The notes under the pieces were generated by a model that saw only the letters and a program-made list of their open reading frames with translations, had not been told where the DNA came from and did not search any database. Below, piece after piece: positions 1-8,532 of a stretch of 64,000 nucleotides of DNA. The position numbers and the translations under genes were made by a program. The number at the start of each line of letters is the position of its first letter. Positions within the stretch are counted from its first letter, which is position 1. The DNA lies in assembly GCA_046349975.1 (NCBI GenBank), contig JAXMBH010000023.1, forward strand, positions 1-64,000, read 5' to 3'. This stretch comes from JABDGM01 sp046349975. GTDB taxonomy: Bacteria > Planctomycetota > Planctomycetia > Pirellulales > Lacipirellulaceae.

Positions 1-649
1 CCAGGATATCTGGAATGCCGTTCGGCAGCGGTTGCCCGAGATCGTTTACATGGTCGGCCAATTTGTCTTTGGGGCCGAGTTGATAGGCCAGCAACATTTG
101 AGCGGTCGCATTGCTGGACGTGAGCAGGTATTTCAGTTGATCCCCGGCATCGTGCCAGCCGCCCCGGGCGTCCAAGTATGTGCCGGCGGGCAGCGGGCCG
201 TCGACCGTTCGCCCGTCAAATGAATGGCAAACCGCATCGACCCACGGATTGTAACCGCAGCGCTGCTGGCGCATGAATTCCAGAAGTTGATCCGGCAATG
301 CGGCGTACGCGTTGTCTTTGATATCGAACGCGGGCGACGTTGTATCACCCAACCGCACGCGAAATGTTCCGCCACGATTCAAGTCGGAGAATTCAAGCTC
401 GGCGTGATTCGAAAACTCGCCCCAGCCGCCTGCCAGCGGTCGCGACTTTCCTTCAAAAACAACCGTCTGCGTTTTGGCGTCGATCACTTCAAACTTATCC
501 GGCAACTTCCCGCGGCTAAAAGCCATCGCGACCTTCTTCGAAGCTGGCATGTAGCCAACCTGGTTGACGCGAACGTACGAGTCATCGCCACAACACGCGC
601 CGCCGGTCAACGCGGGCAAAACCAAAATTGCAACCACACTACCACGCAT
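1..649 (-). CDS. Glycoside hydrolase family 9 (cellulase-type), 5' part, runs off the left edge
   Basis: Reading the minus strand from an ATG at 649 gives an open frame of about 216 residues that is still open at base 1. A short signal peptide (hydrophobic VVAILVLPAL, then Ala/Cys-rich) comes first. It is followed by VRVNQVGYMP, the hallmark opening of the immunoglobulin-like CelD_N domain found before many GH9 catalytic domains. From about residue 125 comes the start of a GH9 (alpha/alpha)6 barrel, with FMRQQRCGYNP and the highly characteristic GGWHDAGD, whose first Asp is a catalytic-site residue in the family. GH9 enzymes hydrolyse beta-1,4-glucans or related beta-glucosides by inversion. 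No upstream in-frame start is visible, so 649 is the only reasonable start. The last part of the catalytic domain, including the proton-donor Glu, lies outside the window, so substrate specificity cannot be judged. Confidence 0.85.
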   Translation of the reverse strand, partial: MRGSVVAILVLPALTGGACCGDDSYVRVNQVGYMPASKKVAMAFSRGKLPDKFEVIDAKTQTVVFEGKSRPLAGGWGEFSNHAELEFSDLNRGGTFRVRLGDTTSPAFDIKDNAYAALPDQLLEFMRQQRCGYNPWVDAVCHSFDGRTVDGPLPAGTYLDARGGWHDAGDQLKYLLTSSNATAQMLLAYQLGPKDKLADHVNDLGQPLPNGIPDIL

Positions 650-936
650 CTTGGCAAAAAATTGCAGCAGCAAACTTATCATAGTGTCTTGAAGCGAACG
701 TTGTGAGACCGCTTTGGACGGTCAGGTAGCAATTGTCGCGCGTCGACAAACTTCAACCACGCAAAGGATCGGCCCAATGGTTTCTGTTGTTCGGTCACTC
801 GATTATAAGCTGACGCTTTGCCAGGCGTGAACCTATTTCAGTTGGCGCTGTCCGACGTTCGCCAGTCGAGTTAATAGCGGCACTTGCATCGCGGAAGATG
901 TCCGCCGTATTCTGTTGGCACTTCAACTGAGAATTA
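650..936. other. Divergent intergenic region between GH9 and S9 peptidase genes
   Basis: The 287 bases separate two genes that are transcribed away from each other, so both promoters should lie here. I see no convincing hairpin, repeat or short gene in it. Confidence 0.5.
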
Positions 937-2949
937 ATGAAGCAACGACCGGTGGTGCTTGCCATGTGCTCACTCGCGGTTTCAGGATCATCGCCCGGTG
1001 CTCAACCTTCGCCAACCATCGCGCCATTCGGCTCTTGGCGGTCACCGATCTCCGCGGCCATGCTGGTGCAGGGAGCGGTGCGTTTTGGCGATGTGACGAC
1101 CGACGGCGACACACTCTATTGGGTCGAAGGCCGGCCGCAGGAGGAAGGACGGTATGTCATCGTTCGACGCACGAGCGATGGCACTGTCACCGATGTGCTG
1201 CCGAAACCGTTCAGCGCGCGCACGACCGTGCATGAATACGGCGGCGGGGCGCTGGCCGTGCACAAAGGTGTTGTTTACTTCGTTAACTATGCTGACCAGC
1301 AGATTTACGGATTGGTGACCGGACAACTTCCGCAACCGGTCACACAAGCCGAGAAACTACGTTTTGCCGACATTGAATTCGACGCAGCGCGGAACCGGCT
1401 GGTCGCCGTGTGCGAAGACCACTCGAACAACGACCACGAGCCTGCGAATCGAATCGTTGCGATCGGCCTCAGCGATGGCGTGATCACTGATCTCGCGCAT
1501 GGTGCCGACTTTTATTCGAATCCGCGAGTTAGTCCCGATGGTCGAAAACTCTCGTGGCTCGAGTGGAATCATCCCAACATGCCTTGGGACGGCACAGAAT
1601 TGTACGTCGCGGAACTCTCCGACGATGGTTTTCCCGCATCGCAGAGGAAGATCGCTGGTGGCGAAGACGAGTCGATCTTCCAGCCCAGCTGGTCGCCCGA
1701 CGGCACATTGTATTTTGTTTCTGATCGCACGAATTGGTGGAACTTGTATGCCGAACGCGACGGGACAATTGTTGCGGTTGCGCCATTAGATGCCGAATTC
1801 GGTACACCGCAGTGGGTGTTCGGCATGACGACGTATGGCTTCGACTCCGGCGGTGACATCATCGCGCGGTATACGCAAGCGGGTCGCTGGCATTTGGCGC
1901 GTATCAATCCGCAAACTGGCAAGACGCGGCAAATCGATTTGGCGTATTCGAACATTTCCAGCGTTAACGTTGCGGGCGACTATGTATTCGCCACGGTGGG
2001 TTCGCCGACAGACGTTGAATCGCTCGTAGCGATCAATGTCGGCGCCCGAGGCCAAGGCAAAGTGGAAGTCATTCGCCGCAGTTCGACCGTCGAGTTGACG
2101 CCCGACGGCATTTCCATTCCGGAAGCAATCGAATTTCCCACCGCGGGCGGAAATACGGCTCACGCGTTCTACTATCCGCCCGCTAACCGAGATTTCGCGG
2201 GCCCGCCGGGCGAATTGCCCCCCTTATTGATCCTCATTCATGGCGGCCCGACAGCGGCGACCGCGGCTCAGTTTCGGCTCACGACACAGTTCTGGACTTC
2301 GCGCGGTTTCGCCGTGTGCGATGTGAATTATGGGGGCAGCACTGGATACGGCCGCGAGTATCGCAATCGGCTGTGCGACGGCTGGGGTGTTGTTGATGTG
2401 GCAGACGCAACAAACGCCGCGCTCTATCTGGCCAAGCAGGGTAAAGTCGATCGCAACAAGCTCATCATTCGCGGTGGTAGTGCTGGCGGTTACACGACGC
2501 TCGCTTGCCTCACCTTCACCGATGTGTTCAGCTGCGGCGCGAGTCATTATGGCATTAGCGATTTGGCGCTAATGGCTGGCGATACACACAAGTTCGAGTC
2601 GCGTTATCTTGATCGGCTCGTGGGTCCGTACCCGCAAGAAGAACGGCGATACCGTGACCGTTCGCCGATCTTTCACCTCGAGAGGTTCACTCGGCCGGTG
2701 CTCCTGCTGCAGGGCCTCGAAGACAAAATCGTTCCGGCAAATCAGGCCGAACTCATCTTGGATTCGCTTAAGCAACGTGGCATTCCCGTTGCGTACGTTC
2801 CGTTCGCGGGCGAACAGCATGGCTTTCGCAGAGCCGAGAATATCATGCGTGCGCACGAGGTGGAGTTGTACTTTTATGGAAAGATCCTCGGCTTTACACC
2901 GGCGGACGAGATAGCGCCTGTGGAGATATTCAATCTCCGTGGTGAGTAG
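937..2949 (+). CDS. Prolyl oligopeptidase-family (S9) serine peptidase
   Basis: The 670-residue protein has the two-part S9 layout: an N-terminal beta-propeller of PD40-type repeats (about residues 50-380, e.g. SPDGRKLSW and SWSPDGTLYFVSDR) and a C-terminal alpha/beta hydrolase domain (about 400-660). The catalytic triad is readable: Ser515 in GGSAGG, Asp596 in LEDKIV, His628 in EQHGF. HGGP near residue 432 fits the oxyanion-hole segment. The family cleaves short peptides at Pro, Ala or acylated N-termini. The exact specificity (acylaminoacyl-peptidase or dipeptidyl-peptidase type) cannot be read here. The N-terminus is mildly hydrophobic with Ala/Ser-rich residues around 10-22 and may be a signal peptide. 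The gene stands alone and converges on the permease gene ending at 3002. Confidence 0.9.
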   Translation: MKQRPVVLAMCSLAVSGSSPGAQPSPTIAPFGSWRSPISAAMLVQGAVRFGDVTTDGDTLYWVEGRPQEEGRYVIVRRTSDGTVTDVLPKPFSARTTVHEYGGGALAVHKGVVYFVNYADQQIYGLVTGQLPQPVTQAEKLRFADIEFDAARNRLVAVCEDHSNNDHEPANRIVAIGLSDGVITDLAHGADFYSNPRVSPDGRKLSWLEWNHPNMPWDGTELYVAELSDDGFPASQRKIAGGEDESIFQPSWSPDGTLYFVSDRTNWWNLYAERDGTIVAVAPLDAEFGTPQWVFGMTTYGFDSGGDIIARYTQAGRWHLARINPQTGKTRQIDLAYSNISSVNVAGDYVFATVGSPTDVESLVAINVGARGQGKVEVIRRSSTVELTPDGISIPEAIEFPTAGGNTAHAFYYPPANRDFAGPPGELPPLLILIHGGPTAATAAQFRLTTQFWTSRGFAVCDVNYGGSTGYGREYRNRLCDGWGVVDVADATNAALYLAKQGKVDRNKLIIRGGSAGGYTTLACLTFTDVFSCGASHYGISDLALMAGDTHKFESRYLDRLVGPYPQEERRYRDRSPIFHLERFTRPVLLLQGLEDKIVPANQAELILDSLKQRGIPVAYVPFAGEQHGFRRAENIMRAHEVELYFYGKILGFTPADEIAPVEIFNLRGE

Positions 2950-3001
2950 CGAGGCGCGAGGAGTGAATGAATATTGTTGCCAAGCGCGCCGCGCGCAATG
3001 T

Positions 3002-3841
3002 TCATTCTTTCACTGAGCCGAGTGTCAACCCAGACACAAGATACTTGCTAAGCAGCAAGAAGACGACCACAACCGGGAGGCTCACCAGGATGGAAGCGGC
3101 CGCGTACAGCCCCCATTGGGTTGAGAGCGTTGCTTGAAAGCTCTTGAGGCCAAGAGGCAGTGTGAACATTTCTTCGTCCTGCATCACTTGTGCGGCAACA
3201 ATATATTCACTCCAGGCAGCCATGAAGCTGAACAGCGCGGTGATCACGAGTCCGGGTACGGCAAGCGGCAGGATCACGCGCCAAAATGCATTGCCGCGGC
3301 TGCAGCCATCGATACGAGCTGCTTCTTCGAGCGATGCGGGAATGGTGTCGTAAAAGCCTTTCATCTGCCATACGCAAAATGGCAGCGCCGTGGATGTGTA
3401 GAACACCATCAGACCGAGATAGGTGTTAATCAAATGCAGCTTGGCGATGACGATGTACAGCGGCAACAGGAGCATGGTTGCCGGAAACATCTGCGTCGTG
3501 AGAATGGCGAGCATCGTCGCCTTGCGACCGACGAATCGAAAACGGCTGAACGCATAGCCGCCGACAGCCGCGAGCGCCACACCGGTTAGCGTTACGCCGG
3601 TGGAAACAATCAGCGAGTTGCCGAGCCACTTCAAAAACGGTTGCTCGGTGAATAGCTGGCGATAGCTTTCGAAGGTCCAGTTTTCAGGGATAATCGCGAG
3701 GTCGGTGGACCGGAGTCGATTGTCGGGCCGTAGCGAAATCGAAAATACGTTGAGCGCTGGGTAGAGCGCGATCGCCACGAACATGAGCAGTACGGCGTGT
3801 CGCAGCAGCGTGATGAGTTTCGATTCTCGCATATTCGACAT
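3002..3841 (-). CDS. Carbohydrate ABC transporter permease, MalG type
   Basis: This 279-residue protein has six predicted membrane segments and the EAA loop EEAARIDG near residue 178, which docks the ATPase subunit. The length is normal for MalG-type permeases of the CUT1 family. It is the last gene of the minus-strand glucan block, 69 bases after the solute-binding/permease fusion that would be its MalF-like partner. The gap between them holds an inverted repeat whose inner arm ends three bases before the start codon. No clear Shine-Dalgarno sequence precedes the ATG at 3841; a second ATG lies three codons in. The cognate ATPase is not encoded in the window. Maltodextrin as substrate is inferred from the neighbouring GH13 genes. 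Confidence 0.88.
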   Translation of the reverse strand: MSNMRESKLITLLRHAVLLMFVAIALYPALNVFSISLRPDNRLRSTDLAIIPENWTFESYRQLFTEQPFLKWLGNSLIVSTGVTLTGVALAAVGGYAFSRFRFVGRKATMLAILTTQMFPATMLLLPLYIVIAKLHLINTYLGLMVFYTSTALPFCVWQMKGFYDTIPASLEEAARIDGCSRGNAFWRVILPLAVPGLVITALFSFMAAWSEYIVAAQVMQDEEMFTLPLGLKSFQATLSTQWGLYAAASILVSLPVVVVFLLLSKYLVSGLTLGSVKE

Positions 3842-3843
3842 TC

Positions 3844-3904
3844 GTAGGACAATTCTGCCGTTCAGTCATGCAAACTTGCGGACGTACAGAATTGTCCATC
3901 CGAC
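3844..3904. repeat. Imperfect inverted repeat between the two permease genes (family B)
   Basis: The left arm (3844-3863) contains GTAGGACAATTCTG and the right arm (3879-3904) contains CAGAATTGTCCATCC, so the two can pair. The same core occurs as a better-preserved pair at 45871-45979. The element fills nearly all of the space between the stop of the fusion gene (3911) and the start of the MalG-type gene (3841), so it will be in the shared transcript. Confidence 0.75.
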
Positions 3905-3910
3905 ATCACG

Positions 3911-6355
3911 CTACGCGTAAACGCTTTCCGTCGCTCGCGTCTTTCGCAAGAAGACCACTGAGAATACCAGGAGCACAAAAAAAATCACCATCGACAGCGC
4001 GGCCCCGTAGCCGTAGCGGTACAGGTTGAACACGGCCTTATAGACGTACGACACGAGGATGTGAGTGGCATCCTGCGGTTCGCCGCCGTTGGAGACCAGC
4101 CAAATGACGTTGAGGTTGTTGAACGTCCAAATCGTGCCGAGTGTCACGGCAGGCAACAGCACGGGCTTCAACAACGGCAAAGTAATATGCCAGAATTGTT
4201 GCCAGCGCGAGGCGCGATCGATTCGTGCCGCCTCGTAGAGCTCAAACGGAATTCCCTGCATACCGCCAAGCGCGATGACCATCATGAATGGAAAGCCGAG
4301 CCAAACATTGGCGACGATGCAAGCCTGAAACGCATGCGAAACGTCGCCGAGCCAGTTTACGGGCGGCGTGAGATTGAGCAGCTGCAACAGCCAAGCAGCC
4401 GGAGGAAACTTCGCGACGTCGGTAAGAATGAGATTCACGGCGCCGTATTCGTAGTCGAACATTCCGCGCCAAGACAGCGCCGTGATGTATGCCGGGACAG
4501 CCCAGGGGATGATCAGCAAAATGCGGTAGATCGCCTTGCCGCGGACTGGCCCGTTGAGCGTCACAGCCAGCAAGACACCAAGCCCAACGTGAAATGCTAC
4601 GTTGACGGCGGTCCAAATAATCGTTTTGAAAAACACGGCCCAGATTTTTGGATCGGTAAATACTTCAGTGTAGTTTTGCAGACCGACGACGCGCCAGTCG
4701 CGGAAATTCGCCAGCGACATGTTCGAAAGCGATAGGACGATGTTATAGAAGAACGGAAACACGATCACGGCAAAGATGCAGAGGACCGACGGCATCACAA
4801 ACAGGTACGCGACGCGATTGCGCCGCCAGTCGCGAAAGAATTCGACGAAATTGCGGCGTTGCCAGATAAGTAATCCAGTGACAATGGCCAACCCGGCCAG
4901 GTTTAGAACAGCCACCGAATTATCCGGTACAGCGTCGGCGTGAATTTGCCGGATCTTGTCGACCGTCTCGACCTGCATCATCTTCGCGGCTTCCGCCGGA
5001 GACATACCGCCGCCGAGCAGGGCCTGATAAGGCGGGCGCATGCCATCCCAGACCGCGCGCAGTTCGGTTGCCGTCGGCATGAGCCGGCCATTCTTCAATT
5101 GCGCGAGCGATACCTGTAAAGTTAGATCTGTTTCGAATAATGGATCTTTCTGAATCGATTGCCGGGAAGGCAACATGCGCAAGTCATGCACCACACGTCG
5201 CTGCACGGCGTCGCTCGCCATGTGGCGCACGAACGCCATTGCCTGTTCAGCCGCTTCCGCCTTTGAATTCACATTGAGCGAATATCCCTTGGGCGCAAAC
5301 ATGGTGCGCATCGGCTGGCCGGTGGCTGTCACCGTGGGGAGCACGGCCACGGCGGCGTCAATTCCCGGTGTGGCGAGATAATCAGCCCAACTCCAGTCGC
5401 CGTTGATGATCATCGCCGCTTTACCCGATTTGAAGAGCGAATCGGCGGTCTCATAGTCGCAGTTGCGCGGAGCGATGCCTTTCTCTTGCAGCGATTGCAT
5501 GAATTGCCAAGCGGCGATGGCTTGAGGTGTGTCAAGCGAGGGCGTGGGATGTTCAACTGCTCCGGGCGCTGAGGCTTTTGGCTCGACGGCAGCGGCGCTG
5601 TTCGGTTCCGCGAAGACCCAGCCGCCATAGCCAGTGAGAAAGGGGATGCCGAAAAATGGCTCGGTGAAATTCCACACGAGCCCATAGCGGTCCTTGCGGC
5701 CATCGCCGTTTTCATCGAGTGAATTCTTAACCGCCAGTTCGACCAGTTCATCTGTCGTCGTCGGTGGTTGCGGAACGTACTTGCGGTTATAGACGAGGGC
5801 CAAGTGGTTGCCGAACCGGTCGCCGACTTGCACCAGGTCGCGCTTCGCCAGCGTGCGGGCGTTGGGCAAGTAGGTTAGTGCGCCGGGAACAAAATCGCTC
5901 TGCAGATCAGCGGGGAACCACGGCGACATGTCTTGAACCACGCCCATCGTTTGAAAAGCACCGAGGACGTCGGATGGGCCGTAGATCAGTTCGGGCCCAC
6001 CGCCGGCGAGCGCGGCTGCTTGGAAACCGCTGCGCAGTTCTTCAGTTTCTTTATAGAGCGCTCGCACGCGCACATTTGGGTGGGTCGCCTCAAAGTGCGC
6101 AATCTCATCGCGCAGCAGCTGATATTCGGCAGGCCGCGATTGGTGCCAAATCGTGATCACTGTGCGTGTGTCGTGCGGCTTGCATCCGCTGCTCAGCAAC
6201 AAGCCAGCGAACGCAATGCACGCGATGGCGGCAACTCGCCAAGAGTGAAACGCTTGTGTCGCTGAGCTTGCTGACAATTTTGAGGGAAGGCATCGCGCGG
6301 CGCAGCGAAAACGTCTGACTGCGTACCATACGGGCTTGGCCCTCCAAGTTGCCAT
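3911..6355 (-). CDS. Extracellular solute-binding protein fused to a MalF-type ABC permease
   Basis: The 814-residue protein joins two ABC-importer subunits that are normally separate. Residues 41-57 form a signal segment ending in LSSGC, with Cys58 as the probable lipidated residue, after an unusually long 40-residue N-terminal tail. Residues about 66-475 match a family 1 sugar-binding protein: VITIWHQSRPAE at the start, GPELIYGPSDV, GKAAMIINGDWSW. From about 480 a membrane segment leads into a MalF-like permease, with YLFVMPSVLCIFAVIVFPFFY and the EAA loop YEAARIDRAS (707-716). The GH13 lipoprotein gene upstream ends 8 bases before this start, and its last codons hold an AAGGAG that could serve as ribosome binding site. 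If the lipobox is used, the protein would be cleaved and membrane-anchored at the N-terminus. If not, residues 41-57 act as an extra membrane span. Confidence 0.88.
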   Translation of the reverse strand: MATWRAKPVWYAVRRFRCAARCLPSKLSASSATQAFHSWRVAAIACIAFAGLLLSSGCKPHDTRTVITIWHQSRPAEYQLLRDEIAHFEATHPNVRVRALYKETEELRSGFQAAALAGGGPELIYGPSDVLGAFQTMGVVQDMSPWFPADLQSDFVPGALTYLPNARTLAKRDLVQVGDRFGNHLALVYNRKYVPQPPTTTDELVELAVKNSLDENGDGRKDRYGLVWNFTEPFFGIPFLTGYGGWVFAEPNSAAAVEPKASAPGAVEHPTPSLDTPQAIAAWQFMQSLQEKGIAPRNCDYETADSLFKSGKAAMIINGDWSWADYLATPGIDAAVAVLPTVTATGQPMRTMFAPKGYSLNVNSKAEAAEQAMAFVRHMASDAVQRRVVHDLRMLPSRQSIQKDPLFETDLTLQVSLAQLKNGRLMPTATELRAVWDGMRPPYQALLGGGMSPAEAAKMMQVETVDKIRQIHADAVPDNSVAVLNLAGLAIVTGLLIWQRRNFVEFFRDWRRNRVAYLFVMPSVLCIFAVIVFPFFYNIVLSLSNMSLANFRDWRVVGLQNYTEVFTDPKIWAVFFKTIIWTAVNVAFHVGLGVLLAVTLNGPVRGKAIYRILLIIPWAVPAYITALSWRGMFDYEYGAVNLILTDVAKFPPAAWLLQLLNLTPPVNWLGDVSHAFQACIVANVWLGFPFMMVIALGGMQGIPFELYEAARIDRASRWQQFWHITLPLLKPVLLPAVTLGTIWTFNNLNVIWLVSNGGEPQDATHILVSYVYKAVFNLYRYGYGAALSMVIFFVLLVFSVVFLRKTRATESVYA

Positions 6356-6363
6356 GCTCGCGA

Positions 6364-8406
6364 CTACTCCTTCGAAATTCGCAGTACAACGCCATCGAGC
6401 GCCGGCACCGTGACGGTCGTGTGATCGCCGCTAGGCGTAAACTGCAACCGCCCCACATCTCCGGACGCAGTGAATATCTGGGCCACGGTTTGACCGGGCG
6501 CCAGCGGAACCTTCCACGCATAGGGCGCATCGCTACGGTTCAAACCGACCAGCAGGGTTTCCTTGTCGTCGCTGCGGCGGTAAGCCAGAAACTCCGCGGG
6601 GTCATCGGTGAGCACAAACTTGATGTCGCCGCGCCGTAGCGCCGAGTTCTCCCGTCGCAGCGCGATCGCCGCGCGGTGATAGTTGAATAGCCCTTCGTCG
6701 AAGCCGACAGCGTCTGGCTGCCGGGGACGGTTGAGCGGGTCGCTGGCTTGCGGATCGAATTTCATTTCCGGCCAAACCATCGGCATGCGATCGCACGGAT
6801 CGTCGCCGCCCCACATACCAGCCTCGGTACCATAATAGATCATCGGAGGACCCACATAGGTCATTTGGAGCAGCACGATCAAACGCTGCACCCGGCGTTC
6901 GTGATCATTCGGCTTGCGAACGTCGTACGTGGGCACATATCGCGGTGATACGTTAATGTCGTAATCGAACCGGCTGGGCTGCGAATATGGCCGCCGCCCG
7001 GCGTTCACGATCATTGAGGCCAGCCGATCGGTATCGTGTGAGTCGGTCAAGTTTTGCAGGGCATATTGCACTTCCAGGGGATACTCGTCGCGGCGTGAGG
7101 TGAACAGCTTGGCAGCGCCGCTGGGTGAGAGCGTTAAGTCGATCAAGAAGCCCTTCATCGGGAAGGCGAACCCGTGGTAGTTCATCACCGCGGAGAAGTG
7201 CCCTTCTTCGATGAATCGCCGCGCGTCGTCCCAAATTTCCGCAACCGTGTAACACTCTGGATTGATCTTCCGCATCTCTGTGTGCCAGTCGCGCCAGAAG
7301 CCGGTCGGCACTTCATTGGCTACATCGAGCCGCCAGCCATCAATACCGTCTGCGGGATTGCCATCGCCATTGGGGTCCATCCAGCGCTTCGTGGCATCGA
7401 GGATGTACTTTTTCGGGCCTGGGTGGAGATCGTCGCCTGCCTCATTGTTCGCGAACTCCGGCAGCGTATCGACACCCCACCAGCCCTTGTAGCGGAATTC
7501 GTTTTGCGGCGTGGCGGAGTCGTCGAATGATTGCACGATGTACCAATCGCGGTAAGGCGAAGCCGCCTGGCGCTTCTGCAAATCGTCGAAAGCGAAGAAG
7601 GTACGACCCGTGTGATTGAACACGCCGTCGACGATGACGCGAATGCCGCGAGAGTGCGCTTGCCGCACCAAATCAAGGAACAGTTTGTCAGCGGCCGTCC
7701 ATTGCCAGGTGGCCGGGTCACTCGTTTCGCCGGCGATCAGCTTCAAGTCGCCGGCTGGATCGGGCCCAAAATATGGGTCGACGTGGTGGTACGAGCTGCC
7801 GTCATACTTGTGCAGCGATTTGGCATAGAAGACTGGGTTGAAGTAAATCGTGTTGATGCCAAGGTTCGAAAGGTAGTCGAGCTTGTCGATCACACCCTGC
7901 AAATCGCCGCCGTAGCGCCGATCGAACACGCCGTTCTCATAGAAGCTTGGACCGCGTTCTTTTTCCCAATCAGCGCGGGCGTACCAGTCGCCGGTCCACG
8001 GGGAAATCTGCCAGCTTTGCGGCACCGAATCCGGAAACTCGAGCGACTCACGGGTTGGGTCGTTCGACTTGTCGCCGTTGCAAAATCGCTCGGGAAAGAT
8101 CTGATAGAAGACAGCGTCGGCCGCCCAGCTCGGAACGTTGGCTGACGATTGTCTGGAGCCAACCGTCTTCGCTTCATGCGCGGCAAGCCGAATATTGGTG
8201 TCGACGCGCGGGGCGGGCGGCACACTGGCGGCCGGTTCGGCCGCAACCGCCTGGGCCTTTGGAGCCGAGTTTCCGACCGATTGATTGCAGCCGGCGAACG
8301 CAACCAATAAACCTGTCGCGATGTGGAGCGACGTCGTGAGTCGCGATCTGACCGAAAAGTCGGCCGCTGCGTTTCCTCGCGGTTTGAGTAATCTGAACGA
8401 TCCCAT
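6364..8406 (-). CDS. GH13 alpha-amylase-family glycosidase, probable lipoprotein
   Basis: The chosen ATG at 8406 gives 680 residues. A GTG 12 codons upstream is possible but lacks a better ribosome site. A hydrophobic stretch ends in AFAGC (Cys40), a near-canonical lipobox. The (beta/alpha)8 barrel shows region I DGVFNHTG (about 260-267), region II GWRLDVANE with nucleophile Asp361, region III AEIW with acid/base Glu390, and region IV TDSHDTDR with Asp458. Together with VFYQIFPERFCNGD and the segment GGDLQGVIDKLDYL this resembles the neopullulanase/maltogenic amylase branch, which trims maltodextrins or cyclodextrins. It sits directly upstream of, and is probably co-transcribed with, the solute-binding/permease fusion, so it likely makes the imported oligosaccharides at the cell envelope. 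Confidence 0.88.
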   Translation of the reverse strand: MGSFRLLKPRGNAAADFSVRSRLTTSLHIATGLLVAFAGCNQSVGNSAPKAQAVAAEPAASVPPAPRVDTNIRLAAHEAKTVGSRQSSANVPSWAADAVFYQIFPERFCNGDKSNDPTRESLEFPDSVPQSWQISPWTGDWYARADWEKERGPSFYENGVFDRRYGGDLQGVIDKLDYLSNLGINTIYFNPVFYAKSLHKYDGSSYHHVDPYFGPDPAGDLKLIAGETSDPATWQWTAADKLFLDLVRQAHSRGIRVIVDGVFNHTGRTFFAFDDLQKRQAASPYRDWYIVQSFDDSATPQNEFRYKGWWGVDTLPEFANNEAGDDLHPGPKKYILDATKRWMDPNGDGNPADGIDGWRLDVANEVPTGFWRDWHTEMRKINPECYTVAEIWDDARRFIEEGHFSAVMNYHGFAFPMKGFLIDLTLSPSGAAKLFTSRRDEYPLEVQYALQNLTDSHDTDRLASMIVNAGRRPYSQPSRFDYDINVSPRYVPTYDVRKPNDHERRVQRLIVLLQMTYVGPPMIYYGTEAGMWGGDDPCDRMPMVWPEMKFDPQASDPLNRPRQPDAVGFDEGLFNYHRAAIALRRENSALRRGDIKFVLTDDPAEFLAYRRSDDKETLLVGLNRSDAPYAWKVPLAPGQTVAQIFTASGDVGRLQFTPSGDHTTVTVPALDGVVLRISKE

Positions 8407-8460
8407 TTCTGTCTGCCCCAACTCTGTAACCAAGACTGCCACAATGCGCGCAGGTCGATC

Positions 8461-8500
8461 GGCATCGCCGGCGGCGTTTTTGCTGCCGGCCGGCGATGGC
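8461..8500. terminator. Strong intercistronic hairpin
   Basis: Two GC-rich arms (about 8461-8475 and 8484-8500: GGCATCGCCGGCGGC and GCCGGCCGGCGATGGCC) can form a long stem around a T-rich loop. It lies between the stop of the PEP-CTERM starch-binding gene and the start of the GH13 lipoprotein gene. There is no trailing T run on either strand, so it may be an attenuator or mRNA-stability element rather than a full terminator. Confidence 0.5.
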
Positions 8501-8532
8501 CAGTCGTTTACTTAGACCTGAAGAACGCCGCC

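Noticed and set aside
3002..6355. Missing ATPase regarded as a broken operon
   Set aside because: CUT1 importers commonly share a distant MsmK-type ATPase, so absence here is not evidence of loss.
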